64,000 bases of DNA from assembly GCA_003696155.1 (NCBI GenBank), contig RFFP01000012.1, positions 1 through 64,000 of the forward strand. The letters run 5' to 3'. Shown in pieces: positions 1 through 7,791 of the stretch. Every line of letters starts with the position of its first letter. Position 1 is the first letter of the stretch. The notes beneath the pieces were generated by a model. That model searched no databases, had not been told where the DNA came from, and saw nothing but the letters and a program-made list of their open reading frames with translations. Origin of the DNA: Acidobacteriota bacterium (lineage in GTDB: Bacteria > Aquificota > Aquificia > Aquificales > Aquificaceae). The translations under genes and the position numbers were made by a program.

Positions 1-119
1 GCTAAAACCCTTTCCCTTTCTTCTTCTCTGGGAAGAAGCTCCTCAAGGAGCCTGTCAAATTCCTTTCTTATCCTCTCAATCTCCGCAAAAGGACTCCACA
101 GCATAAGTCCTCTCCTCAT
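1..119 (-). CDS. Hsp20/alpha-crystallin small heat-shock protein (N-terminal fragment)
   Basis: This is the first 39 codons of a minus-strand gene that runs off the left edge. The visible protein starts MRRGLMLWSPFAEIERIR and continues with a charged amphipathic stretch rich in Leu, Glu and Arg. That is the usual N-terminal arm of bacterial Hsp20 chaperones, which hold unfolding proteins in the cytoplasm. The alpha-crystallin domain itself lies outside the window, so the call rests on the N-terminus alone. A strong ribosome-binding site (GGAGGTGG) lies just upstream of the ATG at 119, and a good sigma-70 promoter sits at 154-182. Confidence 0.75.
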   Translation of the reverse strand, partial: MRRGLMLWSPFAEIERIRKEFDRLLEELLPREEERERVL

Positions 120-153
120 GGTTACCACCTCCTTTATAGGATTTATGTGAATA

Positions 154-182
154 AATTTAAGCCTTCTTATATAAGATGTCAA
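154..182 (-). promoter_or_regulatory. Sigma-70-type promoter of the Hsp20 gene
   Basis: On the minus strand, TTGACA (177-182) is followed after exactly 17 bp by TAAATT (154-159). This is a perfect -35 box with an acceptable -10 box. It overlaps the last codons of ubiX (stop at 179). The predicted transcript starts near 147, leaving a leader of roughly 28 nt that contains the GGAGGTGG ribosome-binding site. No CIRCE-like inverted repeat is visible. Confidence 0.6.
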
Positions 183-760
183 GGGTCATCTTCTCTCCAT
201 CTTCTGTAAAGGCTGTGTTCAATCCTAAGGCTATCAAGCACCTTACCCACCATAAAGTCTACAAGCTCTTCCATACTCTTTGGTCTATGATAAAAACCGG
301 GGCTTGCAGGCATAACCGTTGCACCAGCTTTTACCGCCCGGAGCATGTTTTCAAGGTGTATGGCGGAATAGGGCGCTTCCCTAACAAGGAGAAGAAGAGG
401 AACCCTTTCCTTAAGGGCAACCTCGCACACTCTGTGTATGAGGTTTTGGTTGGTGCCGTGAACAATATGAGCCAGGGTACTCATAGAGCATGGTGCAACT
501 ATTACCGCTCTGTAGCTTACGAGTCTTGAACCGCTGGCTATGGGGCTGTCAATCCTACCCTGGGGTATAAGGTTCACTCCCTCAAACTCCAAGAGTATGT
601 CTTCTTTTCTCTTCCCGAGCTCTTGCCAAAGGACGGTGAAACCGGAGGAGGATATGACAAGGTCTATTTTAAAACCCATGCTGTATAGGACTTCCAGAAG
701 CCTGTACCCGTATATGGCGCCGCTGGCACCAGTTATACAAAGGACTATCTTCTTGGACAT
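179..760 (-). CDS. ubiX: UbiX/Pad1-family flavin prenyltransferase
   Basis: The product is about 193 aa, normal for UbiX, which attaches a dimethylallyl group to FMN to make the prenylated-FMN cofactor of UbiD-type decarboxylases (quinone biosynthesis). The start KKIVLCITGASGAIYG is the family's FMN-binding loop. Near the C-terminus a proline-rich PASPGFYHRP segment matches the conserved prenyl-phosphate/FMN region. The ATG at 760 is preferred; a TTG two codons upstream (766) is also open. The gene is divergent from accC across only 38 bp. No ubiD is present in this window. Confidence 0.88.
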   Translation of the reverse strand: MSKKIVLCITGASGAIYGYRLLEVLYSMGFKIDLVISSSGFTVLWQELGKRKEDILLEFEGVNLIPQGRIDSPIASGSRLVSYRAVIVAPCSMSTLAHIVHGTNQNLIHRVCEVALKERVPLLLLVREAPYSAIHLENMLRAVKAGATVMPASPGFYHRPKSMEELVDFMVGKVLDSLRIEHSLYRRWREDDP

Positions 761-785
761 ATACAAAAGATAAACTCATAAAGTG

Positions 786-791
786 TAAAAT
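786..791 (+). promoter_or_regulatory. -10 element placed for a leaderless accC transcript
   Basis: TAAAAT ends 7 nt before the accC ATG at 799 and no Shine-Dalgarno sequence lies between them. A sigma-70 polymerase would start at about the A of the ATG. No convincing -35 box is seen. The 11-mer TAAAATAGTCT recurs on the minus strand just before glmU. Confidence 0.4.
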
Positions 792-798
792 AGTCTGA

Positions 799-2130
799 AT
801 GCAAAGCCTTCTTATTGCAAACAGGGGCGAGATAGCAGTAAGGGTCATAAGAACCTGTAAGGAGATGGGTTTAAAGACGATAGGCATATACTCGGAGGCA
901 GATAGCAACTCCCTGCATGTAAAGCTTGCGGACATGAGCTTATGCATAGGACCTGCAGAAGCTTCCAAAAGCTACCTTGACATACCGAGAATAATATCTG
1001 CCCTGGAGGTATCAGGCGGGGATGCGGTGCATCCGGGTTATGGCTTCCTTTCAGAAAACCCCAAGTTTGCAGAGATCGTAAGGGCGAGCGGTAAGGTGTT
1101 TGTGGGGCCATCGCCAGAGACGTTGGAGCTTATAGGGGACAAGATTAGGGCAAAGGAGGTTGCCCAAAGGGTAGGGCTTCCGCTGGTCCCGGGAAGCGAG
1201 GGTCCTGTGGACTTTCAGGGGGCCATAGAAGTGGCCAAGAAGGTAGGCTATCCCGTGGTGATAAAGGCGGCTGCGGGAGGTGGTGGTAGGGGAATAAGGG
1301 TAGTGCACAACGAAAAGGAGCTAAGGGAAAAGCTTCCTTTAGCCATGGAAGAGGCAAGGGTAGCCTTTGGGGACCCGAGGGTATACATAGAAAAGTACCT
1401 TATAAACCCAAAGCATATAGAGTTTCAGGTGCTGGCGGACAAGTACGGGAATGTTCTGGTATTGGGTGAAAGGGAGTGTTCTATACAGAGGAGACACCAA
1501 AAGCTTATAGAAGAGGCTCCAAGCATTAGCCTAAAGGAGGAAAAGAGGGAGCAGATGGAAAGGCTCGTAGCGGAGTTCTGTAAGGAGATAGGCTATGAGG
1601 GTGCGGGCACGGTAGAGTTCCTCATGGACGAGGATGAAAACTTCTACTTCATGGAGATGAACGGGCGTATCCAAGTAGAGCATCCTGTGACAGAGATGAT
1701 AACGGGGATAGACCTTATAGCATGGCAGATAAGGATAGCCATGGGTGAAAGGCTTGAAATAGGAGAAATAAATAGAAGAGGTTATGCCATTGAATGTAGG
1801 ATAAACGCGGAAGATCCCAACACCTTCTTACCATCACCGGGAAAGGTGGAAGAACTTTATATGCCTGGTGGCTTTGGTGTAAGGATAGATACCCACCTAT
1901 ACTGTGGCTATTCGGTGCCACCCTTTTACGACTCCTTGCTTGCCAAGTTAATATGCTGGGGTAGCACGAGAGATGAGGCTATAAAGAGATGCCTGAGAGC
2001 TCTGAACGAGTTTAACATCTCAGGGCAGGGACTTAAAACCAACGTGGAGTTTCATAAGAGGGTCCTCTCCTCAAGGGAGTTTCAGCAGGGCAAACATCAC
2101 ATAAAGTTTGTTGAGGAGCTACTCCTGTGA
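799..2130 (+). CDS. accC: Biotin carboxylase subunit of acetyl-CoA carboxylase
   Basis: This 443-aa ATP-grasp enzyme carboxylates biotin carried on its partner protein, feeding malonyl-CoA synthesis. It begins with the hallmark LLIANRGEIAVRVIRTC. The glycine loop KAAAGGGGRGIRV (around residue 160) and the catalytic/Mg region EMNGRIQVEHPVTE (around 290) are intact. Length matches AccC (about 450 aa). In Aquificaceae the paralogs pyruvate carboxylase A and 2-oxoglutarate carboxylase CfiB look very similar and are about 470 aa, so AccC is favoured by length but not proven. No biotin carrier gene is adjacent. The stop overlaps the GTG start of holB. Confidence 0.85.
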   Translation: MQSLLIANRGEIAVRVIRTCKEMGLKTIGIYSEADSNSLHVKLADMSLCIGPAEASKSYLDIPRIISALEVSGGDAVHPGYGFLSENPKFAEIVRASGKVFVGPSPETLELIGDKIRAKEVAQRVGLPLVPGSEGPVDFQGAIEVAKKVGYPVVIKAAAGGGGRGIRVVHNEKELREKLPLAMEEARVAFGDPRVYIEKYLINPKHIEFQVLADKYGNVLVLGERECSIQRRHQKLIEEAPSISLKEEKREQMERLVAEFCKEIGYEGAGTVEFLMDEDENFYFMEMNGRIQVEHPVTEMITGIDLIAWQIRIAMGERLEIGEINRRGYAIECRINAEDPNTFLPSPGKVEELYMPGGFGVRIDTHLYCGYSVPPFYDSLLAKLICWGSTRDEAIKRCLRALNEFNISGQGLKTNVEFHKRVLSSREFQQGKHHIKFVEELLL

Positions 2131-3071
2131 TACAGAGAAGGGTCAGAACTTTTCTTGAACGTATGATTAAACAGAAGAGGGTACCAGTCTCCCTACTCTT
2201 TTATGGGAAGGAGGGCGTGGGAAAAGGGAATGTAGCCTTTGAGTTTGCAAAGGCTCTTCTCTGCCTTAACAATCTATATCCACCCTGTGGTAATTGCTCT
2301 TCCTGTAGTCATATGGATGCTTTTAAGAAGGAACCAGAGGAAAACCTTGCCTATTACGGAGAGGACAAAAGGGGCAGGAAGGTTTTCATGTACCTCCAAG
2401 GAGAGCATCCAGATTTTATATACGTAAAGCCAGATAGGTCTGAGATAAAGATAGACCAGATTAGAGGAGTCAAAGAGTTCGTTTACCTAAGGCCGGCACT
2501 CTCGAGAAAAAAGGTTGTGCTGATTGAACCGGCGGACAGTATGAACCCCTTTTCACAGAATGCCCTCCTTAAGGTGCTAGAGGAACCCCCAGAGGATACC
2601 CATTTTGTACTCGTCTCCCACAACATAGATAAGGTGCTACCTACCATTAGGTCTAGGAGTTTTCTCCTTGAGTTTCCTCCACTTAGCCTTGAGGAAATAA
2701 AGAGCCTCACGGGTATAGATGACCCTTTTATACTGGAGTTCTCCGGGGGTAGTGTAAACATGGCTCTAAAGCTATACGAGGACAGAGAGATTCTTGAAGT
2801 CGCTTTAGATATACTGAGTGGGGATATTTTAAGACTTTACAGAAGGAGCTTTGAGATAGAAAAGTGGGACTACGACAGACAAGCCCTCCTTCTAAGGCTG
2901 CTTGAGATTCTGCTTCATAGAAAGGTTATAGAGGGTAAGGAGGAGCATAGACAAGCTCTTGACAGAGTGGTTTGGGGAATGGAATTTTTAAACAGGGGTA
3001 TAAGACTTAGTATTCTTATTTTTTATGTAGGCTTGATAGGAGGTGAAAAGGATGTTTTACATAAAGGCTAA
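2127..3071 (+). CDS. holB: DNA polymerase III delta' subunit
   Basis: The 314-aa protein belongs to the clamp-loader AAA+ family. A Walker A loop GKEGVGKG (residues 27-34) is followed by a four-cysteine zinc module (C46, C54, C57, C60) and an SRKKVVLIEPADSMN Walker B-like strand. The motif NALLKVLEEPPEDT is typical of delta'/DnaX, and TIRSRS is the sensor/SRC-like region. It starts with GTG overlapping the accC stop by 4 bp (GTGA), so translation is probably coupled. It overlaps the ricT-like gene by 20 bp. The holB-ricT neighbourhood is also seen in Firmicutes. Confidence 0.9.
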   Translation: MIQRRVRTFLERMIKQKRVPVSLLFYGKEGVGKGNVAFEFAKALLCLNNLYPPCGNCSSCSHMDAFKKEPEENLAYYGEDKRGRKVFMYLQGEHPDFIYVKPDRSEIKIDQIRGVKEFVYLRPALSRKKVVLIEPADSMNPFSQNALLKVLEEPPEDTHFVLVSHNIDKVLPTIRSRSFLLEFPPLSLEEIKSLTGIDDPFILEFSGGSVNMALKLYEDREILEVALDILSGDILRLYRRSFEIEKWDYDRQALLLRLLEILLHRKVIEGKEEHRQALDRVVWGMEFLNRGIRLSILIFYVGLIGGEKDVLHKG

Positions 3072-3921
3072 GTTTGAGGATACGAACAAAATACTTCAAG
3101 TTGAGGGCGTTTGGGAAGGGGATGTTAAGAGGGGGGATTTACTTGTGGTCAAGTCTGAGAAGGGTGAGGAGATAGTAAGGGTTATAGGACCCTCCAAGGA
3201 GCATTCCAGCTTGAGGGCCCTATTTCTCAGAAGGGCAAAGGGGGAGGACATAGAACGTATGAGGGAGAACGAACATATGGCAGGGGAGGCTATGGAAATA
3301 TGCAAGAGGAAGATAAAAGAGCATTCCCTGGACATGAAACTAATCAAAACCTACATACCCCTCGATAGGAGTAAGGTCTTCTTCTACTACTTATCCGAGC
3401 ACAGGGTAGATTTTAGAAACCTAGTCAAGGACCTGGCTAAGGTACTGAAGAAGAGGATAGAGATGAGACAGGTGGGTGTAAGGGACGCGGTTCAGATGCT
3501 TGGATGGATAGGTGGGTGTGGAGATCTACCCTGCTGTGTTAGATTCCAGGAAGAGTTTTCCTCCGTCTCTCTTAGAGACATAGAGGAGCAGAACCTCCCC
3601 CTGTCTCCGCAGAAGTTCACTGGCCCCTGTGGAAGGCTTATGTGCTGTCTTGTCTTTGAAAGGGACAACTACCTTATAAAAAGCATCTTTCCCGAGGTTA
3701 GCAGCGAGCTGTGTTTTGAAGGGGCTGTTTATAAGCTCCTTCATGTGGACCCACTCATGGGTAAGGTGTTGCTTCAAAGGGGTGATTCAAAAAGGGAGTT
3801 GGCATTGGAGGATCTGCTTCCAAAGGGGTATGAAAAAGCCCTTGAGCACTGTAGGAAGTGTGGAGGTTGTTGTAGGAGGAATACATTTGAGTATGAAATT
3901 ACTTCAGGAGTTGAGCAGTAG
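3052..3921 (+). CDS. PSP1/RicT (YaaT)-family iron-sulfur regulatory protein
   Basis: This protein of about 289 aa matches the PSP1/RicT family. Conserved cysteine clusters lie at about C156/C161/C162 and in GPCGRLMCCL (about C193/C198/C199). In Bacillus, RicT works with RicA and RicF, binds Fe-S clusters and helps RNase Y processing; the role outside Firmicutes is not established. The ATG at 3052 is chosen because AGGAGGTG is well spaced for it; an in-frame GTG at 3043 lies inside that ribosome-binding site. The C-terminus has an unusual extra CRKCGGCC cluster (about 268-275). Confidence 0.8.
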   Translation: MFYIKAKFEDTNKILQVEGVWEGDVKRGDLLVVKSEKGEEIVRVIGPSKEHSSLRALFLRRAKGEDIERMRENEHMAGEAMEICKRKIKEHSLDMKLIKTYIPLDRSKVFFYYLSEHRVDFRNLVKDLAKVLKKRIEMRQVGVRDAVQMLGWIGGCGDLPCCVRFQEEFSSVSLRDIEEQNLPLSPQKFTGPCGRLMCCLVFERDNYLIKSIFPEVSSELCFEGAVYKLLHVDPLMGKVLLQRGDSKRELALEDLLPKGYEKALEHCRKCGGCCRRNTFEYEITSGVEQ

Positions 3922-4690
3922 CCTTAACAGGCTTTTTCTATTCGAGCTCAAGGATGGTAACCGAATTGAGGCTGTCTTTTACAGAGGGGATACTTTGTGC
4001 ATCTCCACGCAGGTAGGTTGCGCTGTTGGGTGTAAGTTCTGCCTATCTGGCAGTGTTGGGCTCCTTAGAAACCTTAGCACCGAGGAAATATTCGGACAGT
4101 ACCAACTTCTCAAGGGCAGGATACCCATAAGAAGAATAGCTATAGCAGGCATTGGTGAGCCACTCATGAACCTTGAAAAGGTCCTTTCGGCCTTTTGGGA
4201 GTTTAAAAGGGCAGGGCTCAGGGTTTCCTTCTACACCACAGGATTTCCCTATGAAAACCTAAGGAAACTGCTCCATCTACCTCATAATGGAATTAGCTTG
4301 TCCATACATTCTCTCAGAGAAGATGTTAGGAAGTTTCTTTTACCCCATGGCGGCAGGCTGGAGAGGGTACTTCGGGTGCTCGAGGAGGAACTACCAAAGA
4401 TGAGCCCCAGAAGGAGAAAGAAGATAAGCCTTGCTTACTTGCTCATCAAAGGCTTTAACGACCTTGAGGAAGACATCCACCTTTTAGGAAATCTGGCAAA
4501 GGCTCTTAGGTTGAGCGTGACCCTCCTGAGATACAATCAGACCGTACCCTCCTTTGAAGATGTGGGAGACGAGCATTACCATAGACTCTTCCTTATGCTA
4601 AGGTCTATGGGAGTGAGGGTAACCCTTTCCACAAGGTTTAGAAGGGACGAGCTCGGTGGGTGTGGAAGACTGCTTGTAAACAGAGCTTAG
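3893..4690 (+). CDS. Short RlmN/Cfr-like radical SAM protein
   Basis: The protein of about 265 aa carries the radical SAM motif GCAVGCKFC (CxxxCxxC) after a TLCISTQV strand, then the SAM-binding segment GIGEPLMN. The C-terminal GGCGRLL matches the region of RlmN that holds the methyl-transfer cysteine. RlmN, which methylates A2503 of 23S rRNA and A37 of some tRNAs, is normally about 350 aa with an N-terminal helical domain; that domain is absent here. The reading frame is open back to 3716, but that part is antisense-like to ricT coding and shows no family features. A TTG at 3887 is better spaced from AGGAGG and may be the true start. Confidence 0.75.
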   Translation: MKLLQELSSSLNRLFLFELKDGNRIEAVFYRGDTLCISTQVGCAVGCKFCLSGSVGLLRNLSTEEIFGQYQLLKGRIPIRRIAIAGIGEPLMNLEKVLSAFWEFKRAGLRVSFYTTGFPYENLRKLLHLPHNGISLSIHSLREDVRKFLLPHGGRLERVLRVLEEELPKMSPRRRKKISLAYLLIKGFNDLEEDIHLLGNLAKALRLSVTLLRYNQTVPSFEDVGDEHYHRLFLMLRSMGVRVTLSTRFRRDELGGCGRLLVNRA

Positions 4691-5106
4691 AGGGTATTAA
4701 ACAGGTCCCTTATGATCTCCTCGTGTTTTTCCTCGCTGACCTCCTCCATATTTGCGGTGCAATAGAGGGGTATCACACGCACTTTTGCAACACCCTGTCT
4801 CACCATACCAAGCTTTTCTGCCGCAGACATGGAAAGGTCTATCACTCTACCTTTCTTGAAGGGTCCTTTGTCGGTAACTAGAACTACGACCTCCTTTCCA
4901 TTGTGAAGATTTCTAACAAGCAAATAGGAGTTTATGGGGAAGGTTTTAGAAGCTGCAGTATACTTGTACTTGTTAAACTTTTCACCTGAAGCGGTCTTTC
5001 TACCATGAAACTTGCCACCGTACCAGCTCGCATACCCTTCAACAGTCCTACACTCCTTTGCAAAAGCAATCGAGAGTAGCATAAAAACAAGTATTGTTAT
5101 CATCAT
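4687..5106 (-). CDS. RlpA-like double-psi beta-barrel protein
   Basis: This 139-aa exported protein has a signal peptide (residues 1-16, ending AFA) and one double-psi beta-barrel domain. Key segments are GYASWYGGKFHGRKTASGE, the typical RlpA core, and VTDKGPF followed by RVIDLSMSAA, which hold the catalytic Asp region. RlpA proteins are lytic transglycosylases or septal proteins acting on glycan strands in the periplasm; no SPOR domain is present here. Its TAA stop overlaps the TAG stop of the convergent RlmN-like gene. A GGGAG ribosome-binding site precedes the tandem ATG ATG start. Confidence 0.85.
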   Translation of the reverse strand: MMITILVFMLLSIAFAKECRTVEGYASWYGGKFHGRKTASGEKFNKYKYTAASKTFPINSYLLVRNLHNGKEVVVLVTDKGPFKKGRVIDLSMSAAEKLGMVRQGVAKVRVIPLYCTANMEEVSEEKHEEIIRDLFNTL

Positions 5107-5179
5107 GCTTTTACTCCCTTGTTAGTTATCCATGTTATATTTTAAAATATCCAATTCTTTATTTCAATTTTTCATAGTG

Positions 5180-5185
5180 TAAAAT
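5180..5185 (+). promoter_or_regulatory. -10 element placed for a leaderless acylphosphatase transcript
   Basis: TAAAAT, within the same AGTGTAAAAT context as before accC, ends 8 nt before the ATG at 5194. No Shine-Dalgarno sequence and no good -35 box are visible in the AT-rich 87-bp intergenic region. Confidence 0.35.
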
Positions 5186-5193
5186 TTTTCAAG

Positions 5194-5466
5194 ATGTTGG
5201 CCCTGAGGGTGTATATAAAAGGTATGGTTCAGGGTGTAGGCTTCAGAGCTTATACCAAAAGGCTTGCAAACAGCTACGGACTGTCAGGCTGGGTAAGGAA
5301 TTTACCCGATGGTGGTGTGGAGGTTTTTGTGCAGGGCGATAGGGATGTTGTGTGGGATTTTTTGAAAAGGTTGATGGAAGGACCGCCCATAGCAAGGGTG
5401 GAGGGAATGGAGATAAGAAAGGAGGTGTCCAAAGATGAAGAAAGGGATTTTGTTATTAAGTATTAG
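5194..5466 (+). CDS. acyP: Acylphosphatase
   Basis: This 90-aa protein has the complete acylphosphatase pattern: KGMVQGVGFRAYTKRLA with the phosphate-binding loop and catalytic Arg, then GLSGWVRNLPDGGVEVFVQG with the catalytic Asn. It hydrolyses acyl-phosphates such as acetyl- or carbamoyl-phosphate in the cytosol. Length and motif order are standard. The last 32 bp overlap the next gene, whose ribosome-binding site lies inside this one, so the two are coupled. Confidence 0.95.
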   Translation: MLALRVYIKGMVQGVGFRAYTKRLANSYGLSGWVRNLPDGGVEVFVQGDRDVVWDFLKRLMEGPPIARVEGMEIRKEVSKDEERDFVIKY

Positions 5467-6829
5467 TTTTACCTTAGGTTTTGCCATCGAATGTAAAAAC
5501 TACAGGGTTAGGGAAGGAGATACCCTGGAGAAGATAGCTAAAGCGCACAAGGTTAATGTAAAAGACCTTCTTTCCGCAAACAGGGGTCTCGACCCCAAAA
5601 GGTTAAAAGAGGGTAAAAGCATATGCATACCCACATCAAGGGCGGAAAAGAAGGAGAAAAAGGAGCAATCCTACAGTCTTTACGAGGTTAAGAAGGGAGG
5701 AAGGCTTGAGGATGTTTCAAAGGTTACGGGAATACCTCTTAAAGAGCTTCAAAAACTTAACCCCGAGCTTAAAGGCAAGTGGTTAGAACCTGGCACGAGC
5801 GTAAAGCTACCTCAAAGGACAACAGAGCAAAAGGAGAGAGCCCATTATGATTATTACACTGTAAGAAGAGGTGGAAAGCTGGAGCATGTGGCCAAGTCTA
5901 CCGGCATACCACTTAAGGAGCTTGAGAAGTTAAACCCACAGTTAAAGAACAAATGGCTATCTGAAGGTACTAAGGTGAAAGTTCCTAAAAGGGCTCAAGA
6001 AGAAGACAAGGCTTACCGCTTTTATACCATGAAGAGAGGTGGAACCTTAAAGCACGTATCAAAGACAACAGGCGTTCCCCTAAGGGAGCTTGAAAAGCTC
6101 AATCCTCACTTAAAGGGTAAGTGGTTATCTGAGGGTACTAAGGTAAAGATTCCAGATGAGAGAAAGGAAGGTGTGATAGAAGAGCCTTATGAAGTCTACA
6201 GGTTGAAAAAGGGTGGAAGGCTGGAGCACGTTGCAAAAAGAACGGGAGTTTCTCTAAAGGAGTTGGAAAGGCTAAATCCTAAGCTTAAAGGCAAGTTGCT
6301 GACAGCTGGCACAGAGGTAAGAATACCAAAGAGAGATATGGAAAGGAAGCAGGACATAAGGGTTGTGGAAAGATGGGAACAAAAGCAAGAGGAAGCCCCC
6401 TCCACCAAGGAAACAGGAAGGACAACCCCCCCTTCAGAGCAGAGAGAAGAAAAGATTACCACAGTTCCCAAGGATGTGGACCTTACGCTCCCAGTGGAAG
6501 GAAGGGCGTCTAAGGTTCAGAAGGGTGTAGAGATAAATGCCCCATGCTCAAGCCCAGTAAAGGCGGTAGATGGAGGCAGGGTAATATACAGCGGTGGTGA
6601 CCTTCAGGCCTACGGGAATATGGTAATAGTGGAGCATGAAAGCTTTATATCCTTGTACGCATACAACGAAGAGAATCTGGTTAGGCGTGGAGAGAGGGTT
6701 TCAAAAGGGCAGGTGATAGCCAAAGTAGGAAAGAAGAACAATACGGGAGAGTGCCTTCTCAGGTTTGAGCTAAGGAATAAGGAAGGCATACCCCTTGACC
6801 CAACCGAGTACTTTAAAGATTACCAGTGA
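5435..6829 (+). CDS. Exported five-LysM protein with degenerate LytM/M23 domain
   Basis: The 464-aa protein has a signal peptide (1-18) and five LysM peptidoglycan-binding modules (about 23-66, 82-126, 140-184, 196-240, 253-298). A low-complexity Glu/Thr linker follows, then a C-terminal M23 fold (about 352-460). Modules 2-5 are close copies and carry GG where LysM usually has GD. The M23 domain resembles NlpD/EnvC (AYGNMVIVEH, LYAYNEENLV). The zinc ligands are lost: the usual HLHFE reads LLRFE and the first His is missing. It is therefore probably a non-catalytic amidase activator for cell separation. A strong AAGGAGGTG site precedes the ATG. Confidence 0.85.
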   Translation: MKKGILLLSISFTLGFAIECKNYRVREGDTLEKIAKAHKVNVKDLLSANRGLDPKRLKEGKSICIPTSRAEKKEKKEQSYSLYEVKKGGRLEDVSKVTGIPLKELQKLNPELKGKWLEPGTSVKLPQRTTEQKERAHYDYYTVRRGGKLEHVAKSTGIPLKELEKLNPQLKNKWLSEGTKVKVPKRAQEEDKAYRFYTMKRGGTLKHVSKTTGVPLRELEKLNPHLKGKWLSEGTKVKIPDERKEGVIEEPYEVYRLKKGGRLEHVAKRTGVSLKELERLNPKLKGKLLTAGTEVRIPKRDMERKQDIRVVERWEQKQEEAPSTKETGRTTPPSEQREEKITTVPKDVDLTLPVEGRASKVQKGVEINAPCSSPVKAVDGGRVIYSGGDLQAYGNMVIVEHESFISLYAYNEENLVRRGERVSKGQVIAKVGKKNNTGECLLRFELRNKEGIPLDPTEYFKDYQ

Positions 6830-7439
6830 AGAGCCTGTCACCTATATCACCCACGCCAGGGACTATGTAGCCCATGGAGTTAAGGCTCTCGTCCACGCTT
6901 ATTACATACAGGTCCACATCCGGGTATTTCCTGCTTACCTCTTCGATCCCCTGTGGCGAAGCTACTATATGAAGACTCCTCACATGCCTAGGACCTAAGG
7001 CTCCTATTTCCTCCATAGCAAGCTGGAATGTGCCTCCTGTGGCAAGCATGGGGTCAAGCAGTATTACGTATCTGCCCTTTATATTTGGAAGTCTGCTGTA
7101 ATAGAGCTTTGAGATTAAACTTTTCTCATCCCTCTTTATGGCCAAAAAACCGGAGGATGCACCCGGTAAAGCCTTCAGCGCTCCGCTAAGCATAGGCAGC
7201 CCAGCCCTGAGTATGCAGACAAGCACTATGCTACCTTCGTCTATAAACTCAAAGTCTCCCTCCATAAGAGGGGTCCTTATCCTTCTAACATGCGTTGGAA
7301 GACCCTCCCCTAAGTAGGGCATACACATAAGGGAGATTTCCTCAACAAGGCACCTCAGTCTTTCTGATGGGGTTGATATATCTCTTATCGTGTTGAGTTT
7401 ATGTCTGATGAGCGGATTATCTATGAGTCTAAGACCCAT
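6813..7439 (-). CDS. upp: Uracil phosphoribosyltransferase
   Basis: The product is about 208 aa and makes UMP from uracil and PRPP. The PRPP-binding loop reads VILLDPMLATGGTF. The uracil-recognition C-terminus MGYIVPGVGDIGDRLFTG matches the canonical Upp end. The region ILRAGLPML is the usual flexible-loop neighbour. The ATG at 7439 is chosen because AAGGAG is well spaced; a TTG two codons upstream is less likely. The 3' end overlaps the LysM-M23 gene by 17 bp tail to tail. Confidence 0.96.
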   Translation of the reverse strand: MGLRLIDNPLIRHKLNTIRDISTPSERLRCLVEEISLMCMPYLGEGLPTHVRRIRTPLMEGDFEFIDEGSIVLVCILRAGLPMLSGALKALPGASSGFLAIKRDEKSLISKLYYSRLPNIKGRYVILLDPMLATGGTFQLAMEEIGALGPRHVRSLHIVASPQGIEEVSRKYPDVDLYVISVDESLNSMGYIVPGVGDIGDRLFTGNL

Positions 7440-7791
7440 CCACAAACTCCTTTATCCTTATAAAGGTTCCCTGCTCTCCCTTAAGTACCCTTTTAACGGT
7501 CCTCACCTCGTATATCTGGCTGTCATTTTTTATTACCTTTCCCCTTTCCAATATGTCCCATAAGCTCTTGAGCATGTTGTCTATGTCTCTTCTCCTGTGA
7601 TTGGGAAGTATGAGCTCCACATAGATAGAGAGCTTTCCTGTGATGGGCTCTCCCGAGTACTGCTGGCATATTTCCCAAAGGGCTCTCACTTCCCAGTTTT
7701 TTATCCTCGGTGGTTTGAACACCTTTCCTCCTCTCCTCCTTATGTACCTGTTGCTTTTCGGTACGGGAAGCATGGAAAGCCTCAGTTCCAC
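7429..7791 (-). CDS. RusA-family Holliday junction resolvase-like protein
   Basis: The core motif RRRDIDNMLKSLWDIL, followed by VIKNDSQI, carries the paired acidic residues of the RusA fold, which cuts four-way DNA junctions. Other members are of phage origin. Starting at the GTG at 7791 gives 120 aa, the usual RusA length, and a TAGTG junction with the upstream DUF4149 stop. An in-frame ATG at 7815 and further codons to 7872 are open but lack a ribosome-binding site. The end overlaps the upp start by 11 bp. No phage genes are nearby, so this looks like a resident repair gene. Confidence 0.82.
   Translation of the reverse strand: MELRLSMLPVPKSNRYIRRRGGKVFKPPRIKNWEVRALWEICQQYSGEPITGKLSIYVELILPNHRRRDIDNMLKSLWDILERGKVIKNDSQIYEVRTVKRVLKGEQGTFIRIKEFVDGS

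Noticed and set aside
799-2130. 2-oxoglutarate carboxylase small subunit (CfiB) or pyruvate carboxylase A instead of AccC
   Set aside because: Length (443 aa) and the absence of a carboxyltransferase partner favour AccC, but this is not excluded.
3716-3886. N-terminal extension of the RlmN-like protein
   Set aside because: It overlaps the ricT-like gene in another frame and shows none of the helical domain of RlmN. The ribosome-binding site supports a start at 3887 or 3893.
5680-6330. Repeated DNA in the LysM gene as a possible CRISPR or tandem repeat locus
   Set aside because: The repeats follow codon frame and protein modules and diverge at third positions, so they are domain duplications.
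7429-7791. Prophage remnant suggested by the rusA-like gene
   Set aside because: Neighbours are housekeeping genes with overlapping codons. No integrase, terminase, att repeats or base-composition change is seen.
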